From Nocardia stercoris (lineage in GTDB: Bacteria > Actinomycetota > Actinomycetes > Mycobacteriales > Mycobacteriaceae): a stretch of DNA of 64,000 nt. The notes beneath the pieces were generated by a model. It saw only the letters and a list, made by a program, of their open reading frames with translations, did not search any database and was not told the DNA's origin. The stretch lies in contig NZ_RFFH01000020.1 of the NCBI RefSeq assembly GCF_003696265.1, positions 1 to 64,000 of the forward strand, in the 5' to 3' direction. Positions 1 to 8,946 of the stretch are shown piece after piece. Numbering within the stretch: position 1 is the first letter of the stretch; each line of letters starts with the position of its first letter. The position numbers were made by a program, and so were the translations under genes.

Positions 1-1901
1 TCGCCCCGGCCGCGGCACCCGCCGCCGCCCCGGCCGCTGCACCCGCCGCCGAGGCCCCCGTGCGGGCCGAGAAGTCCACGCGCACAGCGAAAGCCGACCA
101 GACGGAGAAGGCGCCCAAGGCGGCTCGCGCCGACAAGCCCGCCCGCGGCGGCGAGAAGGGCGACCGCCGCGGCCGCGGCCGGGGACGCCGCACCGACGGC
201 CCGCGCGTCGAGCCGCTGCCCGACCCGCACGCGCTCGGCGCCCCGCCGAAGCTACGCAAGGGCGGCCTGCGGGTGTTCGCGCTCGGCGGCATCGGCGAGA
301 TCGGCCGCAACATGACCGTTTTCGAGTACGGCGGCAAGCTGCTGATCGTCGACTGCGGTGTGTTGTTCCCCGAGGACCAGCAGCCCGGTGTCGACCTGAT
401 CCTGCCCGATTTCGGTCCCATCGAGGACCGCATGGCCGATATCGCCGCGGTGGTGCTCACCCACGGTCACGAAGATCACATCGGCGCCCTGCCGTTCCTG
501 CTGCGCCTGCGTCCCGACATCCCGGTGATCGGTGCCAAGTTCACCCTCGCGCTGGTGGCCGCCAAGTGCCGCGAACACCGGTTGCAGCCCAAGCTGAAGG
601 AAGTCCGGGAGGGCGACCGCGGCACCTTCGGCCCGTTCGACCTCGAGTACTTCGCGGTCAACCACTCCATCCCGGATGCGATCGCCGTCGCCATCCGGAC
701 CCCGGCCGGTCTGGCGCTGCACACCGGTGACATCAAGCTCGACCAGCTGCCGCTCGACGGCCGGCTCACCGACCTGGCCGGTTTCTCCCGGCTCGGCGAC
801 GAGGGCGTCGACCTGTTCCTGGTCGACTCGACCAATGCCGAGGTCCCCGGGTTCGTCACTCCGGAGCGGGAGATCGGCCCGGTGCTCGACCGGGTGATCG
901 GCAAGGCCAAGGGCCGGGTCATCGTGGCCTCGTTCGCTTCGCACGTGCACCGCATCCAGCAGATCGTCGAGGTCGCGCGGAACTACGACCGCCGCGTGTG
1001 TTTCGTGGGCCGGTCCATGGTCCGCAATATGCAGATCGCGCAGGACCTCGGCTACCTGACCATCCCGGACAACGTCGTGGTCGACCTGGACCAGGCCGCG
1101 ACCCTGCCCGGGCACAAACTGGTGCTGATCTCCACCGGCTCGCAGGGTGAGCCGCTGTCGGCGCTGTCGCGGATGGCGCGCGGCGAGCACCGCCAGATCA
1201 ACATCCGCCCCGACGATCTCGTGGTGCTGGCCTCCTCGCTGATCCCCGGCAACGAGACCTCGGTGTTCGCGGTGGTCAACGGCCTGGCCCGGCTCGGGGC
1301 CACCGTGGTCACCCAGCAGAGCGCGAAAGTCCATGTGTCGGGCCATGCTTCGGCCGGCGAACTGCTGTACCTGTACAACGCGGTGCGCCCCACCAACGCC
1401 ATGCCGGTGCACGGCGAGTGGCGGCACCTGCGCGCCAACGCCGCACTGGCCGTGGCGACCGGCGTGCCCGAGGACCGGGTGGTGCTGGCCGAGGACGGCG
1501 TGGTCGTGGACCTGGTCGACGGGATCGCCTCGATCGTGGGCCGGGTCCCGGTCGGTCACGTCTACGTCGACGGCCTCTCGGTCGGTGACGTCGGCGAGTC
1601 CACGCTGTCGGACCGGTTGGTGCTCGGTGAGGGCGGGTTCATCTCGATCACGATCGCCGTCGACTCCGCCACCGGCAAGACCGTCGGTGACCCGGAGGTC
1701 GCCGGCCGCGGCTTCTCCGACGACCCGGACGCGCTCGACGCCGCCGGGAAGCTGGTCGAGGCGGAGCTGATTCGCCTTGCGGGCGAAGGGATCACCGACA
1801 CGCACCGGATCGCGCAGGGTGTGCGGCGGGTGGTGGGCCGCTGGGTCGCCGACACCTATCGGCGCCGGCCGATGATCGTGCCCAACGTCATCGAGGTCTG
1901 A
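1..1901 (+). CDS. rnj: Ribonuclease J (5' end outside window)
   Basis: Metallo-beta-lactamase/beta-CASP ribonuclease that processes and degrades RNA in the cytoplasm, with endonuclease and 5'-3' exonuclease activity in the family. The zinc motif HGHEDH lies about 135 residues after the GTG at 60, and the beta-CASP and C-terminal RNase J regions follow without a break. Before the catalytic domain is a basic stretch rich in Arg, Lys and Gly, a common extension in actinobacterial RNase J. The frame stays open through Ala/Pro-rich codons to base 3, so the true start is probably left of the window; GTG 60 is only the first start codon visible. It converges with the glutaminase gene across a strong hairpin at 1914-1948. 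Confidence 0.96.
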   Translation, partial: APAAAPAAAPAAAPAAEAPVRAEKSTRTAKADQTEKAPKAARADKPARGGEKGDRRGRGRGRRTDGPRVEPLPDPHALGAPPKLRKGGLRVFALGGIGEIGRNMTVFEYGGKLLIVDCGVLFPEDQQPGVDLILPDFGPIEDRMADIAAVVLTHGHEDHIGALPFLLRLRPDIPVIGAKFTLALVAAKCREHRLQPKLKEVREGDRGTFGPFDLEYFAVNHSIPDAIAVAIRTPAGLALHTGDIKLDQLPLDGRLTDLAGFSRLGDEGVDLFLVDSTNAEVPGFVTPEREIGPVLDRVIGKAKGRVIVASFASHVHRIQQIVEVARNYDRRVCFVGRSMVRNMQIAQDLGYLTIPDNVVVDLDQAATLPGHKLVLISTGSQGEPLSALSRMARGEHRQINIRPDDLVVLASSLIPGNETSVFAVVNGLARLGATVVTQQSAKVHVSGHASAGELLYLYNAVRPTNAMPVHGEWRHLRANAALAVATGVPEDRVVLAEDGVVVDLVDGIASIVGRVPVGHVYVDGLSVGDVGESTLSDRLVLGEGGFISITIAVDSATGKTVGDPEVAGRGFSDDPDALDAAGKLVEAELIRLAGEGITDTHRIAQGVRRVVGRWVADTYRRRPMIVPNVIEV

Positions 1902-1913
1902 TTTCGAAAAGCC

Positions 1914-1948
1914 AAGGGCTGGTGGGATTTTCGATCCCGCCGGCCCTT
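1914..1948. terminator. Bidirectional terminator hairpin between rnj and glsA
   Basis: A 15-bp stem (1914-1928 with 1934-1948) encloses the 5-base loop tttcg. Pairing is complete if two G-T (G-U in RNA) pairs are allowed. It lies between two convergent stop codons, so it can serve both genes. Confidence 0.8.
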
Positions 1949-1953
1949 CGCTG

Positions 1954-3807
1954 TCAGTAGTCGCCGCCGCGCACCGCGATGGCCCGCACCGCGGCGTCCA
2001 TCTGCGCGTACGCGCCCGCGGCCAGGCGGCGCAGCAGCGCCAGCCCCAGATCCGGTCGCTGCGCGGCGATTTCGTCGAAGCGCTGCGGCTTCAGCACCGC
2101 CAGCCGCACCACGGTCTCGGCGCGGACCTGGTTGACGAACGGCTCCCCGGTCAACATCGGGATCTCGCCGAAGGACATGCCCGACGACAGCGTCACCAGC
2201 CGGTGCGTCCGATCGTCGCTGCCCACGAACGTGACCCGCACCCGGCCCCGCAGGATCAGATACAGCCCCGAGCGTGGTGTGCCCGGCTCGGCGATGATCT
2301 CACCGCGGGCGAAGGTCAGCGGCTCGAACTCGGCGGTCAGCTCGGCCCGCGCGTCGACCGGCAAGGCGGCCAGCAGCGGATGATCGGCCACCATCGTGCA
2401 TTCGGGTTCGCTCGGCGGCCCGTGCCGTTCCAGGATGACGTCCTCGCACCATTCGGTCGCGCCGTCGCGGTCGATGAAGACGCGGCCACGCGGATCGGAC
2501 GGGTCCAGGCTCGAAATATCGTGTCCGAGTTTGCCGTCGGGGTCGACCAGCGCCACCTGGCAGCCCGCCGCGGCCAGCTCGGATTGCAGCGAGTTCAGCA
2601 TGGTGACCGCGATCGGGGCCAGGTCGCCGATCCGGCGGAGATCGATGACCAGAGCGTCGAGTTCGCCGGCCCGGCTCTCGATGGTGCGGACCGCACGCTC
2701 GGCGCCGGCGAACAGCATGTCGCCGTGCAGTTCGTAGATGCGGGCGCGGCCACCGAATTCGGCGAGCACCTCGAGTTCGGTCTCGTTGCGCTGCAACCGC
2801 GACGGTACCTCGTCGACGGAGTACTCGGTGCGGATCGCGGTCCGCGCCGAGCGGGTCACGTGCAGGAAGTGCAGTTCCAGCCGCTGCGACAGCTCCCGGC
2901 AGGCGGCGACCCCGCGGACGCTGTTGCCGTGCTCGTCCAGGCGCGGAGAGAACACCGAGATCCCGATCTGGCCCGGCAGTACGGCCAGAATGCCGCCGCC
3001 CACACCGCTTTTCGCGGGCAGCCCGACCGTGGTGACCCAGTCGCCGGCCGCGTTGTACATGCCGCAGGTGGTCATCACGCTGAGTACCCGCTCGGTCAGC
3101 GCCGCCGACAGCGCGCGTTCCCGGGTGCGCGGGTTGACGCCGTTGTTGGCCAGCGTCGCCGCCATGATCGCCAGATCGCCGCAGGTCACCTCCAGCGAGC
3201 ACTGGCGGAAGTAGCGGTCCACCGCCTCGTCGGGGTCGGAGTCGATGATGCCGAACGAGCGCAGCATGTAGCCGATGGCCCGGTTGCGGAACCCGGTGCG
3301 AGCCTCGGAGGTGTACACGGACTCGTTCATGCTCAGGTCGCGCCCGGCGAAGCGGGAATAGCAGCGGACGATGCGCTCGGTCTTCTCGGCGGCGTCGCGG
3401 CCGGTGATGAGCGAGGTGGCGGTAATGGCTCCGGCGTTGATCATCGGATTGCGCGGCCGCTCGGTGACCGGGTCGAGGCTGATCTCGTTGAAGGCGTCAC
3501 CCGAGGGTTCGACATCGATGCGCTGCCCGACCGCGTCGACGCCCCGGTCGGCCAGGGCCAGCGCGTAGGTGAACGGCTTGGAGATGGACTGGATGGTGAA
3601 GGGGATATCGGTATCGCCCACGCTGTACACCCGCCCGTCGGCGGTGGCCAGGCACAGGCCGAACGAATCCGGTTCCACCGCAGCCAGTTCGGGAATGTAG
3701 TCGGCGGGTGCGCCACCGATCTCGGTGCGGCACAGCGTGTAGACTTCGTCGAGAACCCGGGTCACCACACCGGAATCGATCGCCTGCGGAACCACGGGAG
3801 AGGCCAC
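1954..3807 (-). CDS. glsA: Glutaminase with C-terminal STAS and cyclic-nucleotide-binding domains
   Basis: Serine-dependent glutaminase (glutamine to glutamate and ammonia), 617 residues against about 310 for a plain GlsA. The catalytic Ser-x-x-Lys (SISK) is at residues 74-77, and family motifs such as NAGAIT and YTSE follow. A STAS-like domain covers roughly 330-440 and a cNMP-binding (Crp-like) domain roughly 480-600. The frame is open to 4134 upstream, but similarity to glutaminases begins at GTG 3807. That GTG sits 6 bases after a TACAGT -10 box with no Shine-Dalgarno sequence, so the mRNA is probably leaderless. The added domains suggest allosteric or partner control of glutamine breakdown; this is inference from architecture. 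Confidence 0.93.
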   Translation of the reverse strand: MASPVVPQAIDSGVVTRVLDEVYTLCRTEIGGAPADYIPELAAVEPDSFGLCLATADGRVYSVGDTDIPFTIQSISKPFTYALALADRGVDAVGQRIDVEPSGDAFNEISLDPVTERPRNPMINAGAITATSLITGRDAAEKTERIVRCYSRFAGRDLSMNESVYTSEARTGFRNRAIGYMLRSFGIIDSDPDEAVDRYFRQCSLEVTCGDLAIMAATLANNGVNPRTRERALSAALTERVLSVMTTCGMYNAAGDWVTTVGLPAKSGVGGGILAVLPGQIGISVFSPRLDEHGNSVRGVAACRELSQRLELHFLHVTRSARTAIRTEYSVDEVPSRLQRNETELEVLAEFGGRARIYELHGDMLFAGAERAVRTIESRAGELDALVIDLRRIGDLAPIAVTMLNSLQSELAAAGCQVALVDPDGKLGHDISSLDPSDPRGRVFIDRDGATEWCEDVILERHGPPSEPECTMVADHPLLAALPVDARAELTAEFEPLTFARGEIIAEPGTPRSGLYLILRGRVRVTFVGSDDRTHRLVTLSSGMSFGEIPMLTGEPFVNQVRAETVVRLAVLKPQRFDEIAAQRPDLGLALLRRLAAGAYAQMDAAVRAIAVRGGDY

Positions 3808-3813
3808 GGACCC

Positions 3814-3819
3814 ACTGTA
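3814..3819 (-). promoter_or_regulatory. -10 box for leaderless glsA transcript
   Basis: TACAGT on the minus strand, 6 bases before GTG 3807, matching the TANNNT -10 of actinobacterial housekeeping promoters. The spacing puts the transcription start at the start codon. Confidence 0.6.
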
Positions 3820-3949
3820 GGGGAGCTGCGCAGTATCGCCAGGCAGGTCGTGGCGGCCCGCGTCGTGCCGGGTGCACGGACCGGGTAACGCGATCACGGT
3901 CCGGCCGCGCGGGTGCCGAGGGTGGTGGTAGCTGCCCGATTCGGCTGCC

Positions 3950-3982
3950 GCCGAACGGGATCCGGGCAGGATCCCGTTCGGC
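3950..3982 (-). terminator. Terminator hairpin after the MTB12-like lipoprotein gene
   Basis: A perfect 14-bp stem (3950-3963 with 3969-3982) with a gggca loop, just past the stop codon of the gene at 3998-4552. It also separates that gene from the glsA promoter. The rest of 3808-3949 holds no gene that I can recognise. Confidence 0.75.
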
Positions 3983-3997
3983 GCCGAGAACGCGGGA

Positions 3998-4552
3998 CTA
4001 CTGGCAGGCGGCCGAGTCGAGCTTGGCCTGCTTGACGATGCTGCAGGCGTAGGCGTGGTCGACCTTCCACTGGCCGCCGTCGGCCACGAACGGGACGCTC
4101 GCGCCGTTGACGGGGGTGCCACCCATGGTGACATCGGCGTCGGCCTTGAGCTTGCCGCCCGACGGGTCCTCCACCTTGGTGATGGTGACCTTGACGTCGT
4201 TCTGCTTGGCGGCCTGGGCCAGCTTGTCGACGAGGTCGGGGTCCTGGCCGGCGTTCTCGACCCAGTCGACCTTGGTCTTGGCCGGGATGGACGGGTCGAA
4301 CGCCTTGTTGATCTTCTCGTTCAGTTCGGCGACGGTCGGCTTCGGCAGGTCCGTGGAGGTGGCCGGGGCGGGCTGGGCGCCGTCGTCCTTACCGGGCTTC
4401 TTGCCGCCGTTGTTCTGGAACCCGTCGGTCTGCGCCGTCGTGGTGGTGGACGTCGATGTCGACGAGTTGGAGGACGACGAGCAGGCGGACAGCGTCAGGG
4501 TGGCGACGGCGGCGACGAGTACGGCCGCGGTACGCAGGGCACGATTGTTCAT
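3998..4552 (-). CDS. Lipoprotein with MTB12-like C-terminal domain
   Basis: A 184-residue exported protein. The N-terminus has a signal peptide ending in the lipobox LSAC, so it should be lipid-anchored on the outer face of the membrane. A low-complexity Ser/Thr linker follows. The C-terminal part, from PTVAELNEKIN to FVADGGQWKV, resembles the C-terminal domain of the low-molecular-weight antigen MTB12 (CFP-2) of mycobacteria. The ATG at 4552 is preceded by GAGGAAAG; the longer open frame upstream to 4843 lacks any signal and is rejected. It lies just downstream of a secreted DUF4189 gene on the same strand, 43 bases away, so the two may be co-transcribed. Molecular function is unknown. Confidence 0.85.
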   Translation of the reverse strand: MNNRALRTAAVLVAAVATLTLSACSSSSNSSTSTSTTTTAQTDGFQNNGGKKPGKDDGAQPAPATSTDLPKPTVAELNEKINKAFDPSIPAKTKVDWVENAGQDPDLVDKLAQAAKQNDVKVTITKVEDPSGGKLKADADVTMGGTPVNGASVPFVADGGQWKVDHAYACSIVKQAKLDSAACQ

Positions 4553-4595
4553 GAAGATTCTTTCCTCGCTGGGATTTCGGAAACGGGTGACCGGG

Positions 4596-4988
4596 TTACA
4601 GCGAGTAGCCGCTGGTGCAGTTCCAGTGCTCGATCGAGGCGGGCTCGGGGTTCGACGACAGCGCGTCACGCTTCGCGCCGGCCAGGGTGGCGGCCGAGCC
4701 GTAGCTCCAGTAGTCACGCGAGAGCGCGATGGCGCCACATCCGTTGGCCCAGGAGATCTTCGCCTCGCAGTCGCTACCACCCCCGGCCCGCAGGCACTGG
4801 CTGACCGCGGCGTCCTCGGCCTGCGAGAAGCTGTCGTAGTCATAGGAATAGCCGTACGTACCGGTGGAGCGCGACAGCGCGATCGCGCCGTAGTAGTCCG
4901 TGTACGCCCGCGCGGGTGCCGCGCTGCTGGCGAGTACCGCGGCGATGGAGGCCACGAATACCGCGACCATGGTGGTGAACTTCTTCAT
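4596..4988 (-). CDS. Secreted DUF4189-type protein
   Basis: A 130-residue protein with a signal peptide cleaved near residues 26-28 (ARA-Y). The mature part has the repeating YGAIALS...C...C...CGAIALS pattern of DUF4189, with four cysteines that probably form two disulfides. The ATG at 4988 follows GAGGGAAC. This family is abundant in Nocardia and Mycobacterium and has no established activity. It heads a likely two-gene unit with the MTB12-like lipoprotein. Confidence 0.88.
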   Translation of the reverse strand: MKKFTTMVAVFVASIAAVLASSAAPARAYTDYYGAIALSRSTGTYGYSYDYDSFSQAEDAAVSQCLRAGGGSDCEAKISWANGCGAIALSRDYWSYGSAATLAGAKRDALSSNPEPASIEHWNCTSGYSL

Positions 4989-5114
4989 CTGTGTTCCCTC
5001 GGTTTGCTTTTCGACCCACGACCCATATGGATCGGGACAGAAAGTACAGGTCGGTCCGGGATTGTGCCACTTCGTTTTCGGCCCGGGCCGATCGACCTCT
5101 CAGCGGTGGTGACG

Positions 5115-5120
5115 TAGGGT
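5115..5120 (+). promoter_or_regulatory. -10 box of the TIGR03085-like gene
   Basis: TAGGGT lies 8 bases before GTG 5129. No Shine-Dalgarno sequence is present, so a leaderless or nearly leaderless transcript is likely. Confidence 0.45.
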
Positions 5121-5128
5121 TCCGACTT

Positions 5129-5749
5129 GTGACGATGGCGCAACGTGAACGTCGGTCGCTGGCTGCGGCGATGACGGAGATCGGTCCCGACGCCCGGACG
5201 CTGTGCGGTGACTGGACCGTGCGCGACCTGGCTGCCCACCTCGTGGTGCGGGAGCGCCGCCCGGACGCCGCACCGGGAATCCTGGTGCCCGCCTTCGCCG
5301 GATACCTCGACCGCGTGCAGGCGAAGGTGGTCCGGCAGCCGTTCGAGGAACTGGTGGAACTGGTCCGCACCGGTCCGCCCTGGTGGTCGCCGCTGCGCCC
5401 GGTCGACGCGGTCGCGAACCTGACCGAGATGTTCGTCCACCACGAGGATGTGCGCCGCGCCGGAAGTGGTTGGGAACCAAGGGAACTGACCGACGCCGAC
5501 CAGGAGCACCTGTGGCGCGCGCTGGGCCGCGCGGCACGGCTGGCCTACCGCAAGTCGCCCGTCGGCGTGGTGCTGGTGGATCCGCGGGGCCGCCGCCTGA
5601 CCGCGCGCGGCGGCGAACCCGAGGTCGTCCTCACCGGCGCACCCGCCGAATTGTTGCTGCACGCGTTCGGACGCGACGAAGTTCGGATCGAGGCCGACGG
5701 CGATCCCGAGGCCGTGGCGGCCGTCCTGAGCAGCGACCGGAGCTTCTGA
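5129..5749 (+). CDS. TIGR03085-type metal-binding protein (maleylpyruvate-isomerase N-terminal fold)
   Basis: A 206-residue cytoplasmic protein related to the mycothiol-dependent maleylpyruvate isomerase / DinB-like four-helix family. The N-terminal part has the typical CGDWTVRDLAAHLVVRERRPD stretch, including the metal-ligand histidine in AAHL; a second histidine pair occurs in MFVHHEDVRR. In this superfamily three histidines bind a divalent metal and many members use mycothiol. The in-frame codons upstream to 4991 do not resemble the family, and GTG 5129 fits both the family length and a -10 box. Specific substrate unknown. Confidence 0.82.
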   Translation: MTMAQRERRSLAAAMTEIGPDARTLCGDWTVRDLAAHLVVRERRPDAAPGILVPAFAGYLDRVQAKVVRQPFEELVELVRTGPPWWSPLRPVDAVANLTEMFVHHEDVRRAGSGWEPRELTDADQEHLWRALGRAARLAYRKSPVGVVLVDPRGRRLTARGGEPEVVLTGAPAELLLHAFGRDEVRIEADGDPEAVAAVLSSDRSF

Positions 5750-5820
5750 CACCGCCGTCGCGGCGGCGCGACATGACGCGCCGACCGGGGGTTGTGGCCC
5801 CGGTCGGGCGCCGTTCCGGC

Positions 5821-5826
5821 TAGCCT
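5821..5826 (+). promoter_or_regulatory. -10 box for leaderless ftsK transcript
   Basis: TAGCCT lies 7 bases before ATG 5834, and there is no ribosome binding site between them. Confidence 0.55.
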
Positions 5827-5833
5827 GAGGACC

Positions 5834-8452
5834 ATGGCAGGTAAGTCCCGCGGCACCTCGGCAACCGGTTCGCGGGCGGGTACGGCCCGGGGGAAGTCGC
5901 CGTCGCGCGCGAAGGCCGCGACCCGCGGAACCGCAAGTGCCAAGCGCGGAACCACCGCGGCGGCGCGTGGATCCACCGCCGCCGCGCGCCGGACCACCGC
6001 GTCTACGCGCCGCAAGCCCGCCCCGGCCCGCCGCCCCGCCCGGCGCAGCGGCACCGATCCGGTGACCGTGATCGGTCGCGGAATCGGCAACGGCTGGAAC
6101 GCGGTAGCGCGCGGCGTCGGCGCCACCACCCGGGCGGTCAGCCGCGCCGGTGACATCGAGCACGGGCACCAGCGCGACGGAATCGCGTTGGTACTCATCG
6201 CGATCAGTGGTCTGGTCGCCGCGTCGGTGTGGTTCGGGGCCGGCGGTCCGGTCGGTCATTGGGTCGACGCCCTGGTCCGGGCGTTCGCCGGATCCACTTC
6301 CGCCTTCGCGCCTTTCGCGGGCGTCGGGCTCGCGGTGGTGCTGATGCGCACCGAGCCGCACCCCGAGATCCGGCCCCGGCTGGTGCTGGGCGGTGTCCTG
6401 ACCGTCCTTGCGGCACTGGGGTTGTGGCACATCGCCGACGGGTGCCCGGCCGACTCCGACGGCCGGGCGCACTCGGCCGGTTTCCTCGGCGCCGTGGTCG
6501 GTGGCCCGTTGCGCGACGGGCTCACCGCCTGGCTCGCGGTCCCGTTGTTGTTGCTGGTCTTGCTGTTCGGTGTGTTGTTGATCACGGGCACGACGGTGCG
6601 CGAGGTGCCCGAGCGGCTGCGCGAATTGTTCGGCATCCCAACGGCGGACGAGGACTTCGACCCGGAAGACTATGACGCCGACGGATTTCCGGTCCATCGC
6701 GGTCGCGGTGGCCGTCGCGGGCGAACCCCGGCCGACAACTATCCCGAGGACGAATTCGGCGACCCCGACGCGGTCACCGAGATCATCGGTGAACCGCCGC
6801 TGCGCGCAGCGAAGGACGCCGAGGAGCCGGCCGCGGAACCGGTGCCCGCCACCCCGGTCAAGGCCAAGAGCAAGCGCGCCAAGGTCGTCGACCAGACCCC
6901 GCCGCCACCGGAACCGCAACAGCTCGAATTCGTGGCCGACCGCGAGGTCGACGGCGACTACCAGCTGCCGCCGCTGAGCCTGCTGATCGACGGTGATCCG
7001 CCCAAGAAGCGCAGCTCCGCCAACGAATCGATGATCGAGGCGATCACCGAGGTGCTGGTGCAGTTCAAGATCGACGCCGCGGTCACCGGTTTCGTGCGCG
7101 GTCCGACGGTCACCCGCTACGAGGTCGAGCTCGGCCCCGGCGTGAAGGTGGAGAAGATCACCGCGCTGGCCCGCAACATCGCCTACGCGGTCGCCACCGA
7201 CAACGTCCGGCTGCTCGCCCCCATCCCGGGCAAGTCCGCCGTCGGTATCGAGGTGCCCAACACCGACCGGGAACTGGTCCGGCTGGCCGACGTGCTCAAG
7301 GCGCCGTCGGTGCGCAACGACCACCACCCACTGGTGATCGGGCTGGGCAAGAACATCGAGGGCGACTTCGTCCACGCGAACCTCGCCAAGATGCCGCATC
7401 TACTGGTGGCCGGTTCCACCGGATCCGGTAAGTCGAGCTTCGTGAACTCGATGCTGGTGTCGCTGCTGGGCCGCGCCACGCCCGACGAGGTCCGGATGAT
7501 CCTCATCGACCCGAAGATGGTGGAACTCACACCGTACGAAGGCATTCCGCACCTGATCACCCCCATCATCACCCAGCCCAAGAAGGCCGCCGCGGCGCTG
7601 GCCTGGCTGGTGGAGGAGATGGAACAGCGGTATCAGGACATGCAGGCCAGCAAGGTCCGCCACATCGACGACTTCAACAAGAAGGTCAAGTCCGGGCAGA
7701 TCACCACACCGCTGGGCAGCGAACGGGTCTACAAGCCGTACCCGTACATCCTGGCCATCGTCGACGAGCTCGCCGACCTCATGATGACCGCGCCCCGCGA
7801 CGTCGAGGACGCGATCGTGCGGATCACGCAGAAGGCGCGCGCCGCCGGCATCCACCTGGTGCTGGCCACGCAGCGGCCGTCCGTGGACGTGGTCACCGGC
7901 CTGATCAAGACCAATGTGCCGTCCCGGCTGGCGTTCGCGACGTCGTCGCTGACCGACTCGCGGGTCATCCTGGACCAGCCCGGCGCCGAGAAGCTGATCG
8001 GTATGGGCGATGGCTTGTTCCTGCCCATGGGTGCCGCCAAACCGACCCGCATGCAGGGCGCGTTCATCTCCGACGAGGAGATCCACGCGGTCGTCGACTT
8101 CGCCAAGACCCAGGCCGAACCGGACTACACCGACGGCGTCACCACCGCGAAGACGGCCGAAGCCAAGGATGTCGACCCCGATATCGGCGACGACCTCGAC
8201 CTGTTCGTCCAAGCGGTGGAACTCGTGGTCACCTCGCAGTTCGGTTCCACCTCGATGCTGCAGCGCAAGCTGCGCGTCGGTTTCGCCAAGGCCGGCCGCC
8301 TGATGGACCTGATGGAGACGCGCGGCGTCGTCGGCCCGAGCGAGGGATCGAAGGCGCGCGACGTGCTGATCAAACCCGACGAACTCGAGGGGCTGCTCTA
8401 CACCGTCCGCGGCGGAGCGGCACCGGAGGTCGGGGAGGACGACTCCGAATGA
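5834..8452 (+). CDS. ftsK: DNA translocase FtsK/SpoIIIE
   Basis: Septum-anchored double-stranded DNA pump that clears and resolves chromosome termini during division. It has 872 residues. The first 75 or so are a basic Ala/Arg/Thr-rich tail, then several membrane helices begin near residue 118. An acidic/proline linker follows, then the motor domain with Walker A GSTGSGKSS near residue 527 and Walker B ILAIVDELADL near residue 640. The C-terminal winged-helix gamma domain (LRVGFAKAGRLMDLMETRG) would read KOPS-type DNA signals. ATG 5834 is chosen because it follows a -10 box and begins the basic tail; an in-frame ATG at 5792 is less likely. Confidence 0.96.
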   Translation: MAGKSRGTSATGSRAGTARGKSPSRAKAATRGTASAKRGTTAAARGSTAAARRTTASTRRKPAPARRPARRSGTDPVTVIGRGIGNGWNAVARGVGATTRAVSRAGDIEHGHQRDGIALVLIAISGLVAASVWFGAGGPVGHWVDALVRAFAGSTSAFAPFAGVGLAVVLMRTEPHPEIRPRLVLGGVLTVLAALGLWHIADGCPADSDGRAHSAGFLGAVVGGPLRDGLTAWLAVPLLLLVLLFGVLLITGTTVREVPERLRELFGIPTADEDFDPEDYDADGFPVHRGRGGRRGRTPADNYPEDEFGDPDAVTEIIGEPPLRAAKDAEEPAAEPVPATPVKAKSKRAKVVDQTPPPPEPQQLEFVADREVDGDYQLPPLSLLIDGDPPKKRSSANESMIEAITEVLVQFKIDAAVTGFVRGPTVTRYEVELGPGVKVEKITALARNIAYAVATDNVRLLAPIPGKSAVGIEVPNTDRELVRLADVLKAPSVRNDHHPLVIGLGKNIEGDFVHANLAKMPHLLVAGSTGSGKSSFVNSMLVSLLGRATPDEVRMILIDPKMVELTPYEGIPHLITPIITQPKKAAAALAWLVEEMEQRYQDMQASKVRHIDDFNKKVKSGQITTPLGSERVYKPYPYILAIVDELADLMMTAPRDVEDAIVRITQKARAAGIHLVLATQRPSVDVVTGLIKTNVPSRLAFATSSLTDSRVILDQPGAEKLIGMGDGLFLPMGAAKPTRMQGAFISDEEIHAVVDFAKTQAEPDYTDGVTTAKTAEAKDVDPDIGDDLDLFVQAVELVVTSQFGSTSMLQRKLRVGFAKAGRLMDLMETRGVVGPSEGSKARDVLIKPDELEGLLYTVRGGAAPEVGEDDSE

Positions 8453-8477
8453 GTCGCGCGGTGTCCTGACCCGCGGT

Positions 8478-8497
8478 CGGTGTCGCCGTTGACACCG
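8478..8497 (+). terminator. Possible weak terminator after ftsK
   Basis: A 7-bp stem, CGGTGTC with GACACCG, and a 6-base loop, 25 bases after the ftsK stop and before the convergent YciI-like gene. The stem is short, so this is tentative. Nothing else is recognisable in 8453-8592. Confidence 0.35.
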
Positions 8498-8592
8498 TGC
8501 CACGTCGTCGAGGTTCACGGGCCAGGACAGAGTTCGCGCCTCACAGGGGTCAACGCTGTTGGGAGCGCGGATATTCCGCGTTCGTCGCGGGC

Positions 8593-8877
8593 CTACTCGG
8601 CGAGCGCGCCCATGATCGGGAGCCATTCGGTGATGCGCACGGCCTCGATCAGGCCCTCGCGGGCGAACGGGTCCGCGGTGAGGATCTCGGCCAGGGTGTC
8701 GGCGTCCTCGGCACGCCACAGCAACAGGGCGCCCGAGCCGTCCAGGTACGGGCCCGAGCTCAGCAGCGCGCGCTGCTCGAGGTTGCCGGTGAGCCACTGC
8801 CGATGTTCGGGGCGGTGCTGATCGCGGCCGGCCACGGTGGTCCCGGCGTAGGTGTAGTGGACGGCGAAGATCGGCAC
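8593..8877 (-). CDS. YciI-like protein
   Basis: A 94-residue protein of the YciI (dimeric alpha-beta barrel) family. It shows the usual N-terminal strand FAVHYTY, the HRPEHRQWL helix with a conserved His, and the DPFAREGL segment. YciI-type proteins are cytoplasmic; some act as lyases or dehalogenase-like enzymes on small carboxylates, but most have no known substrate. The ATG at 8877 follows GAGGAGTCACC. It is a short single gene 69 bases downstream of argA on the same strand. Confidence 0.85.
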   Translation of the reverse strand: MPIFAVHYTYAGTTVAGRDQHRPEHRQWLTGNLEQRALLSSGPYLDGSGALLLWRAEDADTLAEILTADPFAREGLIEAVRITEWLPIMGALAE

Positions 8878-8946
8878 GGTGACTCCTCGAAGGCAGGGGA
8901 ACGCGGTGGAACGCTACCGCGCGCGCCGCGGGGAGCGCCAAAGGTG

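Noticed and set aside
252..1805. Long minus-strand open frame opposite rnj
   Set aside because: Mirror of a strongly coding gene in GC-rich DNA. Its translation is Arg/His/Gly/Val-rich with no domain, and the sense frame has the complete RNase J motifs.
2203..3888. 561-codon plus-strand frame over glsA
   Set aside because: Antisense shadow of the glutaminase gene with no start signal or recognisable domain.
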